Positions 1 through 6,549 of a stretch of 64,000 nt of DNA are shown one piece after another. The stretch's first letter is position 1, and each line of letters opens with the position of its first letter. A program made the translations under genes and the position numbers. The notes beneath the pieces were generated by a model. The model was not told the origin of the DNA and did not search any database. It saw nothing but the letters and a program-made list of their open reading frames with translations. The stretch is taken from positions 1 through 64,000 of the forward strand of contig JAJYSP010000008.1 of assembly GCA_021793515.1 (NCBI GenBank). Reading direction: 5' to 3'. This DNA comes from Actinomycetes bacterium (GTDB taxonomy: Bacteria > Actinomycetota > Acidimicrobiia > Acidimicrobiales > RAAP-2).

Positions 1-969
1 TCATTCCAGTGGATCAGCCAGCTGAACTGGGCCCACGATTCGTGGACTGCGCCAGTGGACGCGCGGCGCATCAAGCCGTCCGAGAACGCCACCGACGCCA
101 CGATCAGCCAGGTTCTTCGCCTCGTGAGCGCCCTCGAAGAGAGTAACGGCGCTGGCGTGTCACCGCTGTTCGTCTTTGATGCGGGCTATGACCCGATTGC
201 CATTGGTGACGGACTGTCAAAGGTGAACGCCCAGGCCCTTGTGCGCATCAGTTCCAAGCGGGTGTTTCACTTCGATCCGGCCCCACCAACGGGTGGCCGC
301 GGTCGACCACCGCGCCATGGCGCGCGCTTCGCCCTCTCTGACCCCGAGACCTGGACTACCCCCGACGCAGAGCTCGATTCTCACGACCCGCGCTATGGAG
401 GAGTCAACGTGCAGGTGTGGCACGGACTGCACCCCCAGTTGATGGCCCGGGGCCACTGGGGAAAGTCGAGCCCACTACCAATCGTGCGCGGCAGCGTCAT
501 GCGCGTCGAGGTCGAGCACTTGCCCAAACGTTCGATGGCGGTGAAGAAGACGCTCTGGTTGTGGTGGTCGGGACCGGGAGAGCCAGACCTCGATCTCTGC
601 TGGCATGCCTATCTGCGACGTTTCGATATCGAGCACACGTTTCGCTTCGTCAAGAACACGCTCGGCTGGACCACGCCCGCACTGCGAACACCCGAGCAGG
701 CCGAACGCTGGACGTGGCTCGTTCTCGCGGCCTATACCCAACTTCGTCTCGCTCGCGGACTCGTCGAAGACATGCGCCTGCCCTGGGAGAAACGTCGGAG
801 TCCTTCGCGACTAAGCCCCGTGAGGGTTCGCCGGGGATTTACCCGACTGCGTGCACAGATCGGCACTCCAGCGCATCCACCGAAATTCCATGAGCCCGGT
901 CCCGGGCGCCCCAAAGGCACTCAAAAACCACCAAGAACTCGCTATCCGGTGATCAAGAAAGCAGCCTGA
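1..969 (+). CDS. DDE-type transposase, C-terminal part (cut by window start)
   Basis: The frame is open from base 1, reading SFQWISQLNWAHDSWTAPVD before the first internal GTG at 55, so the gene begins upstream of the window and its start cannot be placed. The protein has transposase features: FVFDAGYDP (acidic residue in a core beta-strand), a basic GGRGRPPRHG stretch, then RRFDIEHTFRFVKNTLGWTTP, where an E-[HRK]-x-F-R-like helix typical of the last catalytic acid of DDE enzymes lies close to the C-terminus. The tail is Arg/Pro/Lys rich. It resembles a large actinobacterial group of IS-encoded transposases, but I cannot name the IS family. A 7-bp inverted repeat (965-971 and 1012-1018) lies just after the stop and may be part of a terminator between convergent genes. 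Confidence 0.8.
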   Translation, partial: SFQWISQLNWAHDSWTAPVDARRIKPSENATDATISQVLRLVSALEESNGAGVSPLFVFDAGYDPIAIGDGLSKVNAQALVRISSKRVFHFDPAPPTGGRGRPPRHGARFALSDPETWTTPDAELDSHDPRYGGVNVQVWHGLHPQLMARGHWGKSSPLPIVRGSVMRVEVEHLPKRSMAVKKTLWLWWSGPGEPDLDLCWHAYLRRFDIEHTFRFVKNTLGWTTPALRTPEQAERWTWLVLAAYTQLRLARGLVEDMRLPWEKRRSPSRLSPVRVRRGFTRLRAQIGTPAHPPKFHEPGPGRPKGTQKPPRTRYPVIKKAA

Positions 970-1013
970 CGAAGTCCGAAGGGTTTAATCGCAAGCTTAG
1001 ACGAATTCCGGCG

Positions 1014-1310
1014 TCAGGTGCAATACGTCCCCGGTCCCTTGGATTCGAGGACCGGATCTCCATCCCGCCGCTGGTGCGCCATCCGCCACAGCGCCCGTGC
1101 GATCGCCCAGTTACGGCGCTCATCGTCTTCAGGGTTGAGTCGGGCGACGACCGCGCGCTGGGTGAGGATTCCGTCCGATCCGACGAGCTCGTCCAAGACC
1201 GCCAGGATCTCGGTACGGACGCAACGTTCCGTCCGACCAGGACGTACACCCACCCGAAAGCTCGCCAAGCGTACTAGTCGCGGTTTCGCCTGGGGTATCG
1301 GCACCTCCAC
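1014..1310 (-). CDS. small winged-helix-like protein, island paralogue copy 1
   Basis: About 98 aa, function unknown. It is one of three related proteins in the first 5 kb, the others at 2776-3078 and 4549-4872. It starts MEVPIPQAKPRLVRLASFRVG, then has a helix-rich middle (VRTEILAVLDELV, TQRAVVARLN, WAIARALWRM) and ends near PVLESKGPGTYCT. A helix-turn-helix followed by a short beta wing ending in G-[TS]-[YF] is my reading of this pattern; it is not a confirmed domain. The GTG start at 1310 is chosen because homology with the two other copies begins there; the reading frame is open further upstream to 1364. It follows the Xre-RES module on the same strand, about 175 bp after the RES stop, and converges on the transposase. 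Confidence 0.6.
   Translation of the reverse strand: MEVPIPQAKPRLVRLASFRVGVRPGRTERCVRTEILAVLDELVGSDGILTQRAVVARLNPEDDERRNWAIARALWRMAHQRRDGDPVLESKGPGTYCT
1281..1299 (-). repeat. 19-bp invariant core, copy 1 of 3
   Basis: On the plus strand this reads CGGTTTCGCCTGGGGTATC. It is identical at 3049-3067 and 4843-4861. It encodes the IPQAKP start of the small paralogous proteins with identical codons in all three copies, including the ATA isoleucine and AAA lysine codons that are uncommon in this high-GC sequence. Confidence 0.85.
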
Positions 1311-1486
1311 CACCAGGGCGTGACCAACCACGCTCGGGCGTTGCCACGAGAGCAGTGCCGTCACGGTGCCCTGATGGCCTTGCTCCGCACAGCAACGTCA
1401 GAGTCTGGGCTGACTACTGGAGTCTGCTTCCGGATGTGCGCAACTGCCAGATGACAGTATCGAGCGCAGCACTCCTCATAGTCGCG

Positions 1487-2026
1487 TTAGAAGTGCCGCA
1501 CCAAAGTCAACTGTCTTGCCGTTGGAGCACCAGCATCGACGGCGACCCAACCGATGACCTGCTCCCAATGACCGCCGAAGAGCGCGAGGACTTGACCGTC
1601 ACGAGGGTCCCCCTCCTCCAGGCCATTGTGAACCCTCTCGCCGCGTCCTGCCCCGCTTTCGAGAGCGGCTGTCATGGAGATGAGCGACCGCGCCCCGTGC
1701 CGCCGCAGATCCGCCGCGTGAGACTGACACGCGGGATAACTCGTCAGCCCGCCCCGGGCAAGTTCAGGTGATAGATCAACGCGAGCAGCTGCTTCAATGA
1801 TCTCGTCGGGTACTTCCACTGCCCAAACACGCCGGGCAACGCCCTGAAGATCTTCCGGATCCGTGATCTCCTCGTGACGCAAGAACTCTGCCCACGCCCC
1901 ATCGGGAGTATCTGCCAGATAGGTCACCGGGCCGTCATCTGCCCCATGCCAACGGGCAGGCGGCTGGGGGCCCGCTTCCCAGATGAACGGATACCGGGGA
2001 TCGCCCTGGCGAAACCAAACGGCCAT
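1487..2026 (-). CDS. RES-domain toxin of an Xre-RES module
   Basis: About 179 aa. RES toxins of the MbcT type degrade cellular NAD+ in concert with an Xre/MbcA antitoxin. The start is MAVWFRQGDPRYPF, followed by the RES pattern QPPARWHGADDGPVTYLADT, then AWAEFLRHE (conserved Glu), DLQGVARRVWAVEVP and ARSLISMTAALESG (conserved Ser region). Length fits the family (150-230 aa). The ATG at 2026 follows the antitoxin stop (2028-2030) by one base, indicating translational coupling. The frame is open upstream to 2140, but that extension overlaps the antitoxin and has no RES similarity. The order antitoxin-toxin in one operon matches known RES-Xre loci. No obvious damage is visible. Confidence 0.85.
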   Translation of the reverse strand: MAVWFRQGDPRYPFIWEAGPQPPARWHGADDGPVTYLADTPDGAWAEFLRHEEITDPEDLQGVARRVWAVEVPDEIIEAAARVDLSPELARGGLTSYPACQSHAADLRRHGARSLISMTAALESGAGRGERVHNGLEEGDPRDGQVLALFGGHWEQVIGWVAVDAGAPTARQLTLVRHF

Positions 2027-2027
2027 C

Positions 2028-2636
2028 TCAACTGGCGCCCGCGCCAACCAGCGCGGCCGCCAGGTTGCGCACTTTGACGATCTCTGGACCCTCGGGGTCC
2101 CAGTCACTTGAGAGCAGAGAAGACGGAGACTTGCCGTCAAGCGCTGTGCGCGGTCGCGAGAACCAGCGGCGGATTCCGAAGTCGTTGTACGCCCCGGCCA
2201 GGTCGACCGTCACAAGGGCGAGTGCATGAAGTCGCCCGGTGATGACCTCAGGTGTTGCCCTCTCACCTGATGCATAGCGACGAAGGCTCGATGTGCTGAC
2301 GTGTAGAAGGCCGGCCAGCATGTCGTCCCCGAGTGTCTCACGCACGTGCGGCCACTCGTCCTCCGGCATTGGACTGTGCTCCGTTCCCTCAAGTGCCAAC
2401 TGCACCGCCCCCTCCATGTCGCCTGCATCGAATGCTGCGACGCTGTTCGTTGCGACGCGGCGTGCACTCAACCACACGAGAACCTCTCGCACTTCATCTA
2501 CTGTTCGTGTTTTGACTGGGGAGGCCGACAGCCACCCCATAGTCTCTGAACGCGCAATAAGGCGTAGCGCACTCCGCGCGGCAGCGGGATTCTTCTTGAA
2601 CGGAATGGAATCGGAACCTGAACGGACGTAGCTCAT
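2028..2636 (-). CDS. Xre/MbcA/ParS-type antitoxin
   Basis: About 202 aa. This is the predicted partner and autorepressor of the RES toxin encoded next to it. The C-terminal half shows the MbcA/ParS toxin-binding layout: HVSTSSLRRYASGERATP (helix-turn-helix), then GIRRWFSRPRTALDGKSP, SDWDPEGPEIVKVRNLAAAL. The N-terminal half contains EVREVLVWLSARRVATN. The ATG at 2636 (MSYVRSGSD) is preferred over the longer frame to 2717. A -10 hexamer TATACT lies seven bases upstream of it, so the transcript should start at or next to the ATG. A 13-bp palindrome at 2672-2684 sits at the -35 position and is a likely operator. Confidence 0.8.
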   Translation of the reverse strand: MSYVRSGSDSIPFKKNPAAARSALRLIARSETMGWLSASPVKTRTVDEVREVLVWLSARRVATNSVAAFDAGDMEGAVQLALEGTEHSPMPEDEWPHVRETLGDDMLAGLLHVSTSSLRRYASGERATPEVITGRLHALALVTVDLAGAYNDFGIRRWFSRPRTALDGKSPSSLLSSDWDPEGPEIVKVRNLAAALVGAGAS

Positions 2637-2643
2637 ACTCCGA

Positions 2644-2684
2644 AGTATACCCGAAATGCTTCCGTAGTGCCGATCTCGGAGATC
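2644..2684 (-). promoter_or_regulatory. leaderless promoter and palindromic operator of the Xre-RES module
   Basis: On the minus strand the -10 hexamer TATACT (2644-2649) is separated by seven bases from ATG 2636. A perfect 13-bp palindrome GATCTCGGAGATC (2672-2684) covers the -35 area. No good -35 TTGACA is present. The palindrome is a likely autorepression site for the Xre protein (inference). Confidence 0.6.
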
Positions 2685-2775
2685 ACGCCAGAGGCGTACA
2701 TTCACGTTGTAGGCCAACCCACCGTAGCCTCACACGGCTACGACGTCCTGGGTAAGTAGAAGTCCATCACCCGAT

Positions 2776-3078
2776 TCACTTCCTCCGGCACCACCCCACC
2801 CTCACCCGCTCGAGTTCCGGCGCCCGCCCCCGGTCGCCCCGGTACATCCGGTCGATCGCCCGCTGCACGGCGCCGTGCTCCCTCGTCCCGGTGAAGATCC
2901 CCAGATACCCGTAGACGTCGCGCGTGGCGAACACATCGCCCACTTCCACACCCAGATCATCCAACGCCGCCAACACCCGCTCGCGCGCCGTCCCGGGCCG
3001 ACGCAGGCTGCGCAGTGCGACCTGGAACGGGGCTGGCCGCACCAGCCACGGTTTCGCCTGGGGTATCTGCATCTCCAC
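2776..3078 (-). CDS. small winged-helix-like protein, island paralogue copy 2
   Basis: About 100 aa, function unknown, and the most diverged of the three paralogues. It starts MEMQIPQAKPWLVRPAPFQV, then RERVLAALDDLGVEVGDVFATRD and AVQRAIDRMYRGDRGR, ending PELERVRVGWCRRK. The helix spacing parallels copies 1 and 3, but the last strand lacks the G-[TS]-[YF] ending. GTG at 3078 aligns with the starts of the other copies; the frame is open to 3285 but the extension looks non-coding. It lies upstream of and in the same direction as the Xre-RES module, and is divergent from RHH-Fic. Confidence 0.55.
   Translation of the reverse strand: MEMQIPQAKPWLVRPAPFQVALRSLRRPGTARERVLAALDDLGVEVGDVFATRDVYGYLGIFTGTREHGAVQRAIDRMYRGDRGRAPELERVRVGWCRRK
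3049..3067 (-). repeat. 19-bp invariant core, copy 2 of 3
   Basis: Identical to 1281-1299 and 4843-4861. Copies 2 and 3 share three further bases on one side (CCA before the core on the plus strand). Confidence 0.85.
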
Positions 3079-3404
3079 CAACCTGTTCGGCGTATAGGTG
3101 GGACTCCTGGTGCGTAACTCTCGACCGTCCGTCCCTGATGAACAGGTTGAACGGGCGAGGGGGATGCGCACCACCGTCCGGTCTAAAAGCCGAACAGGCT
3201 CCACCCAGAGCGTGTTGAACCGCGCTCGGACACCGTCCCGAGAAGGCGTAGCGCAATCAGTGCCCCGTACGTGCCAGCGATGCACATCTTGCAGGAAGCA
3301 CCGCTGGTCTCCTGGCTCTACGGGCCAATCGATCTAGTGTTGCGTCGAACAACCGGAAGTGATGCCAAAACAGTATAATGGCAGCACAGAGGAGAACACA
3401 GACT
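3079..3404. other. intergenic region between small paralogue copy 2 and RHH-Fic
   Basis: No convincing gene. It holds the RHH-Fic promoter at its right end: a perfect -10 TATAAT at 3374-3379, with no clear -35 at the usual spacing. A Shine-Dalgarno run AGAGGAG lies at about 3388-3394. Confidence 0.5.
3374..3379 (+). promoter_or_regulatory. -10 box of the RHH-Fic module
   Basis: TATAAT, a perfect -10 hexamer, lies about 25 bases upstream of ATG 3405. With the AGAGGAG ribosome site in between, this module has a conventional short leader, unlike the two RES modules. Confidence 0.6.
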
Positions 3405-3920
3405 ATGGAACACGTGAAGAAGCCCACCCCGAAGAAGCAGCCACCCTCAATCTCCGTACGTTTCCGGAACTCTGCCGTCAGGAAGATGCTCCGCCAGGTG
3501 TCCGAACTTGAGGGCATCTCACAGCGAGAGTTGATTGAGGAAGCGGTGTCGACTGACCTCACACTCCGAGGCGCCAGGCTAGCTAGCGACCTTGAGCTGG
3601 CCGCGAGCCGACTTCGAGCCCTGAGCGCGTCCGCGTATCGCAAGGTCGTTGATCGCAGCATCGAGGAGTTCGCTGAAGCGGAAGGCCTCCCTGAGCCGAT
3701 TCGCGCTCGTGCTACTCATTCGTCGCCTGAGTTCGCGCTTGTTGGGGGCATCGACTCGAGTCTGGTCAAGGCCCTCGCCGCGTTCGAGAGCGACCTAAAG
3801 TCCCAAGTCTCAGAGGGAGAAGACGATCCAGTCTCCGAAGCAGCATCCCCTCTTGACTCCTCAATCGACCTTCAGAGTGCTCATTCGCTCGGGCGCAGCA
3901 CCAGTAGTCCGCGAGTCTGA
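3405..3920 (+). CDS. ribbon-helix-helix-like protein, putative antitoxin of the Fic protein
   Basis: About 171 aa. The N-terminus is basic (MEHVKKPTPKKQ) and is followed by SISVRFRNSAVRKMLRQVSELEGISQRELIEEAVSTDL. That reads as a CopG/MetJ-type ribbon-helix-helix: a basic strand, helix A, a turn at EGIS and helix B. The second half is helical and then acidic and disordered (SQVSEGEDDPVSEAASP). ATG 3405 is chosen for its Shine-Dalgarno; the ATG at 3378 overlaps the -10 box. The stop is 9 bases before the Fic start, so the pair forms an operon. Role as antitoxin is inferred from context. The segment SQVSEG fits the Fic inhibitory pattern [ST]xxxE[GN], but a six-residue pattern can occur by chance. 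Confidence 0.7.
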   Translation: MEHVKKPTPKKQPPSISVRFRNSAVRKMLRQVSELEGISQRELIEEAVSTDLTLRGARLASDLELAASRLRALSASAYRKVVDRSIEEFAEAEGLPEPIRARATHSSPEFALVGGIDSSLVKALAAFESDLKSQVSEGEDDPVSEAASPLDSSIDLQSAHSLGRSTSSPRV

Positions 3921-3929
3921 CGCCGCCTC

Positions 3930-4610
3930 GTGCCGGGACCGCCGTGGAACGACGATGACCCCGCCGACGCTGGCAGGATCATCTCGAATGTGAGAAACCT
4001 GTTGCGGGCGATCCAGTCCGCTGCCGGCGCTCGGGCCCCGCTGACCACTGCGGATCTCCTCAGTTGGCACGACACCTTGTACGCAGGGTGCTCAGTACCG
4101 GTTGCGGGGTACCGTGGCCACTTTCGCGGAGATGCGTCAGTACTGGAGCTCGTTGACTACGAAGTGCGAGTTGGTGTCGCGCCGGGTACTGCATCCGCTG
4201 CCGTGACATCCAGCGTGAACCGGCTGGTCGCGGCGCTCAACAAGGCGACCGCGGCTCTTGACGCCGAGATTGCGCTCGGCACTACCCCAAACCCGGGCCA
4301 GATCACCGCAGTGCTCACCTTGTGTGCCAGTGCCCACGGGGAGTGGCTGAGGATTCATCCCTTTGCAAACGGAAACGGCCGCGTTGGACGCGCTCTTGTT
4401 GCGTGGATAGCCCTTCGCTATAACTTGCCAGTCTTTCTCAAGGTCAAGCCCCGACCCACCGGGAACGCTTACGTGACCGCAGCACAGACGGTAATGACCT
4501 CGGCTCCGAACCGCGATTTCGCGATGCTCAGCGTCTTCGCCCAGATGCTCAATGAGGCTTTGGCCCCCTGGCTTTCTGGCCCGCCTGGAAAGACCCCGAT
4601 GCAACCCTGA
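3930..4610 (+). CDS. Fic-domain protein (putative AMP transferase toxin)
   Basis: About 226 aa. It contains HPFANGNGRVGR (about residues 147-158), an exact match to the Fic catalytic motif HxFx[DN]GNGRxxR. The His, acid-position Asn, Gly-rich anion nest and second Arg are all present, so it should be active. Upstream are GYRGHFRGDASVLE (a flap-like region typical of Fic folds) and helices around TTADLLSWHDTLYAG. The start is GTG 3930 (MPGPPWNDDD). Fic toxins usually transfer AMP to a target protein such as a topoisomerase; the target here is unknown. It is coupled to the preceding ribbon-helix-helix gene, and its 3' end overlaps copy 3 of the small paralogue by 62 bp on the opposite strand. 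Confidence 0.85.
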   Translation: MPGPPWNDDDPADAGRIISNVRNLLRAIQSAAGARAPLTTADLLSWHDTLYAGCSVPVAGYRGHFRGDASVLELVDYEVRVGVAPGTASAAVTSSVNRLVAALNKATAALDAEIALGTTPNPGQITAVLTLCASAHGEWLRIHPFANGNGRVGRALVAWIALRYNLPVFLKVKPRPTGNAYVTAAQTVMTSAPNRDFAMLSVFAQMLNEALAPWLSGPPGKTPMQP

Positions 4611-4872
4611 CAACGCCCCCGGCTTCACGGTCACTCCGTGCCATCCGCTGGAGGGCCTTATCCACGGCCCAACCCCGCCGCTCGTCGCGCCCCGGGTTGA
4701 GCCGCGCCATAACTGCCCGCTTTGTGAACTCCCCGTGTTCGTCCACGAGTTCGGGCAGCACCGCGCAGATTTCGTCGCGCATCCGGTCCGTGCGACGCTC
4801 CGGCCGGAATCCCACGCGGAAGCTCGCCAGGCGCACCAACCACGGTTTCGCCTGGGGTATCGGCACCTCCAC
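4549..4872 (-). CDS. small winged-helix-like protein, island paralogue copy 3
   Basis: About 107 aa, function unknown. It starts MEVPIPQAKPWLVRLASFRV, then has MRDEICAVLPELVDEHGEFT, KRAVMARLNPGRDERRGW and AVDKALQRMARSDREAGG, and VVRVASGSF as a possible beta wing, followed by a Lys/Arg/Gly tail. It is much closer to copy 1 (shared LASFRVG, AVVARLNP/AVMARLNP, W-A-[IV]-x-[RK]-A-L-x-R-M-A) than to copy 2. GTG 4872 aligns with the starts of the others. It converges on and overlaps the Fic gene, and is divergent from the HTH-RES module. Confidence 0.6.
   Translation of the reverse strand: MEVPIPQAKPWLVRLASFRVGFRPERRTDRMRDEICAVLPELVDEHGEFTKRAVMARLNPGRDERRGWAVDKALQRMARSDREAGGVVRVASGSFQAGQKARGPKPH
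4843..4861 (-). repeat. 19-bp invariant core, copy 3 of 3
   Basis: Identical to 1281-1299 and 3049-3067. The synonymous positions of the next codons (Leu, Val, Arg) already differ between copies, so identity stops abruptly at the end of the IPQAKP codons. Confidence 0.85.
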
Positions 4873-4967
4873 AACCAGCTTTTGATCAGGTAGGACACTT
4901 GATTTCCAGTCGAGGGCATTCTTGAGTGCGCCGCCGCTGCAACCGGGCACTGTCAGCGACATGAGTT

Positions 4968-5007
4968 CCTTGACAGACCTTGACAAGAGTAAGCCAACCG
5001 GTACACT
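4968..5007 (+). promoter_or_regulatory. leaderless promoter with tandem TTGACA boxes, HTH-RES module
   Basis: CCTTGACA occurs twice with a 10-bp period (4968-4975 and 4978-4985), placing the repeats on the same helical face. The second TTGACA is 16 bases from the -10 TACACT (5002-5007), and seven bases separate the -10 from ATG 5015. The duplicated box could serve as both -35 and operator half-sites. Confidence 0.65.
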
Positions 5008-5014
5008 TGAAGGT

Positions 5015-5563
5015 ATGAACTCGTCCAACGCATGGATGACAGACGCCCCGGAGACGCGGGCGGAAGACAGTTTCCTGAGCGAAGCCCTTCTTATTGTTCG
5101 AAGGCTCCACGCATCGAGACCGGGTGAGTGGCGTAGCTTGCGCAAGGAGTTCTCGAGCCCGGAGGAACTCAGCGACGTACTCCTCGCGCAGTTGCCGCGG
5201 CGCTCGCCATGGGACGCTGCCGTGGGCCCGTTCTACACGACGGAGCAGCTCATGCGGTTGTACAAGGTGTCGCGCCAGGCGATCTCCGATCGGCTTCGCC
5301 GCCATACCCTCCTGGGACTGCGGACCAGTGATGGTCAGGTGCTCTACCCGGTCTTTCAGTTCCGTGGACGAGAGGTCATCAACGGACTGTCCAAGATCCT
5401 GAGTGTGGTGGCTGACGCCGCCGATGACTGGACGCTTGCGTCCTGGCTCGTGGTGAACCAGCCGACGCTGGAGATGAGCGTGATCGAGGCCTTGGAAAAG
5501 TACGGGCCCACCGATGAGTTGATCGACCTCGCCCACCGCGCCGTTGATCGCTGGTCACGCTGA
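5015..5563 (+). CDS. HTH antitoxin-like partner of a RES protein
   Basis: About 182 aa. A helical N-terminal part (FLSEALLIVRRLHASRPGEW, EELSDVLLAQLPRRSPWD) is followed by a clear helix-turn-helix, FYTTEQLMRLYKVSRQAISDRLR, and a short strand pair VLYPVFQF that resembles an MbcA/ParS or DNA-binding wing. The C-terminal helices are TLEMSVIEALEKYGP and ELIDLAHRAVDRW. ATG 5015 is chosen because the -10 box is seven bases upstream; an in-frame GTG at 4922 lies before the promoter. It overlaps the following RES frame. Predicted role: DNA-binding antitoxin that neutralises the RES toxin and represses the operon (family knowledge plus context). Confidence 0.75.
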   Translation: MNSSNAWMTDAPETRAEDSFLSEALLIVRRLHASRPGEWRSLRKEFSSPEELSDVLLAQLPRRSPWDAAVGPFYTTEQLMRLYKVSRQAISDRLRRHTLLGLRTSDGQVLYPVFQFRGREVINGLSKILSVVADAADDWTLASWLVVNQPTLEMSVIEALEKYGPTDELIDLAHRAVDRWSR

Positions 5564-6186
5564 CACACTCTCAGAGCCACCAGAAGCGCCCTCCTTCAAG
5601 TGGGCTGGACGGGTTCCCGACGACCAGCGTCGCCGGACCACTGTGGCGCGCCGCTCGCAAGGGGCCGTGGTGGTACTGCAGTGACCGGGAGTGCCGGTTC
5701 GATCTCCGCGATCCTCGAGGAACATGCTACCTGGGCACGGATGAACTGGTCGGACTCTTGGAGCCGCTCGGTCCCGAGATCAACGTCGGCGTGGTGGCTA
5801 GCGACCGCCTCGACGAACTCAATCTGTTCACGTGGGCCCCCGACACGCCGCTCGTGCTGGCCGACCTGACCCGACGCGAGGCGGCGGGGTTCGGGGTAAC
5901 CAATGAACTGAGCGCCATGGTCCCCTACGACGTGCCTCAGTCGTGGGCTGACGAGTTGGATCAGACTGAAGTGGTTGAAGGGATTCGCTACCGTGGCCGA
6001 TTCGACCCCGGTGACCCCGGGCGCGCCGTAGCTCACTTCGGCCCCGCCGGCGAAGCCGAACGCCCCACCGGTCGCGGCAAGAAGATCGGCGCGGCTCTGC
6101 GCCGTCGCCTCGAGCAAGAGTGCAAGATTCGCGTCGCTCCGGCGCCCAGCTCGACTGAGGTAACCATCGCCGCCCCGGACTGGTGA
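5560..6186 (+). CDS. RES-domain protein with a non-canonical start (CTG candidate)
   Basis: About 208 aa if it starts at CTG 5560. The RES pattern begins right after the start region: GPLWRAARKGPWWYCSDREC, RFDLRDPRGTCYLGTDELVG, LLEPLG, FTWAPDTPLVLADLTRREA, DVPQSWADELDQTEVVEGIR, YRGRFDPGDPGRAVAHF. No ATG, GTG or TTG exists between the in-frame stop at 5545-5547 and this homology; the first TTG (5755) and the Met at 5758 are already inside the domain. CTG 5560 overlaps the antitoxin stop as CTGA, mimicking the usual ATGA coupling. By eye, the Ser normally found in the YxSR motif is Gly here (RYRGRF). It may be translated weakly or be a decaying toxin. Confidence 0.7.
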   Translation: MTHSQSHQKRPPSSGLDGFPTTSVAGPLWRAARKGPWWYCSDRECRFDLRDPRGTCYLGTDELVGLLEPLGPEINVGVVASDRLDELNLFTWAPDTPLVLADLTRREAAGFGVTNELSAMVPYDVPQSWADELDQTEVVEGIRYRGRFDPGDPGRAVAHFGPAGEAERPTGRGKKIGAALRRRLEQECKIRVAPAPSSTEVTIAAPDW

Positions 6187-6549
6187 TCATCAGGCTCCGA
6201 GCCCCGGAGTGTCACGGCGATTACACCACTCGCCGCTCGACGAGATACCTTCCGGGACCCACAACTTCCAGATACTTCACATTCCCTCGCGCTCGACTAC
6301 ATACGCCCTCACCTTGGTGAGCAAGGGAAGCTGTCTGGTCCTCCCTTCGAGACTCTCCGGTGATGGTGCGTCGTTCAGCGTGTTGACCCCCGCGCAACCA
6401 TTGGTGGTGCTCCCGAAACACTTCGAGCCGGTCCGTTCACTATCCACCGAGTTGTCGAGGCGGGCACGGCCCTTCTGTCACTGAAGAGCAGGGAGTTGTT
6501 GCCGGGGTCACGGTCTGGCGGGTTGCCGCCGCCGGTAGCCTGAGTCGAC
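6187..6549. other. intergenic region at the island boundary
   Basis: No gene I can support. Short frames on both strands have no recognisable motif. It separates the accessory island from core genes. I see no tRNA or attachment-site repeat in it. Confidence 0.4.

Noticed and set aside
2293-2631. Plus-strand frames opposite the Xre antitoxin
   Set aside because: Shadow frames, rich in Ser/Arg/Pro, antisense to a gene with clear MbcA-type sequence.
3257-3661. Minus-strand frame of 134 aa over the RHH gene
   Set aside because: Antisense to a well-supported RHH gene with promoter and ribosome site; the sequence is Ser/Arg-rich with no motif.
1014-5145. Integron cassette array explaining the alternating modules
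   Set aside because: I find no attC-like core pairs at module ends and no integrase in the window, and the modules are in mixed orientation, which is unusual for integron cassettes.
6187-6549. Small genes in the gap after the RES module
   Set aside because: Frames on both strands overlap each other, lack ribosome sites and have no recognisable motif.
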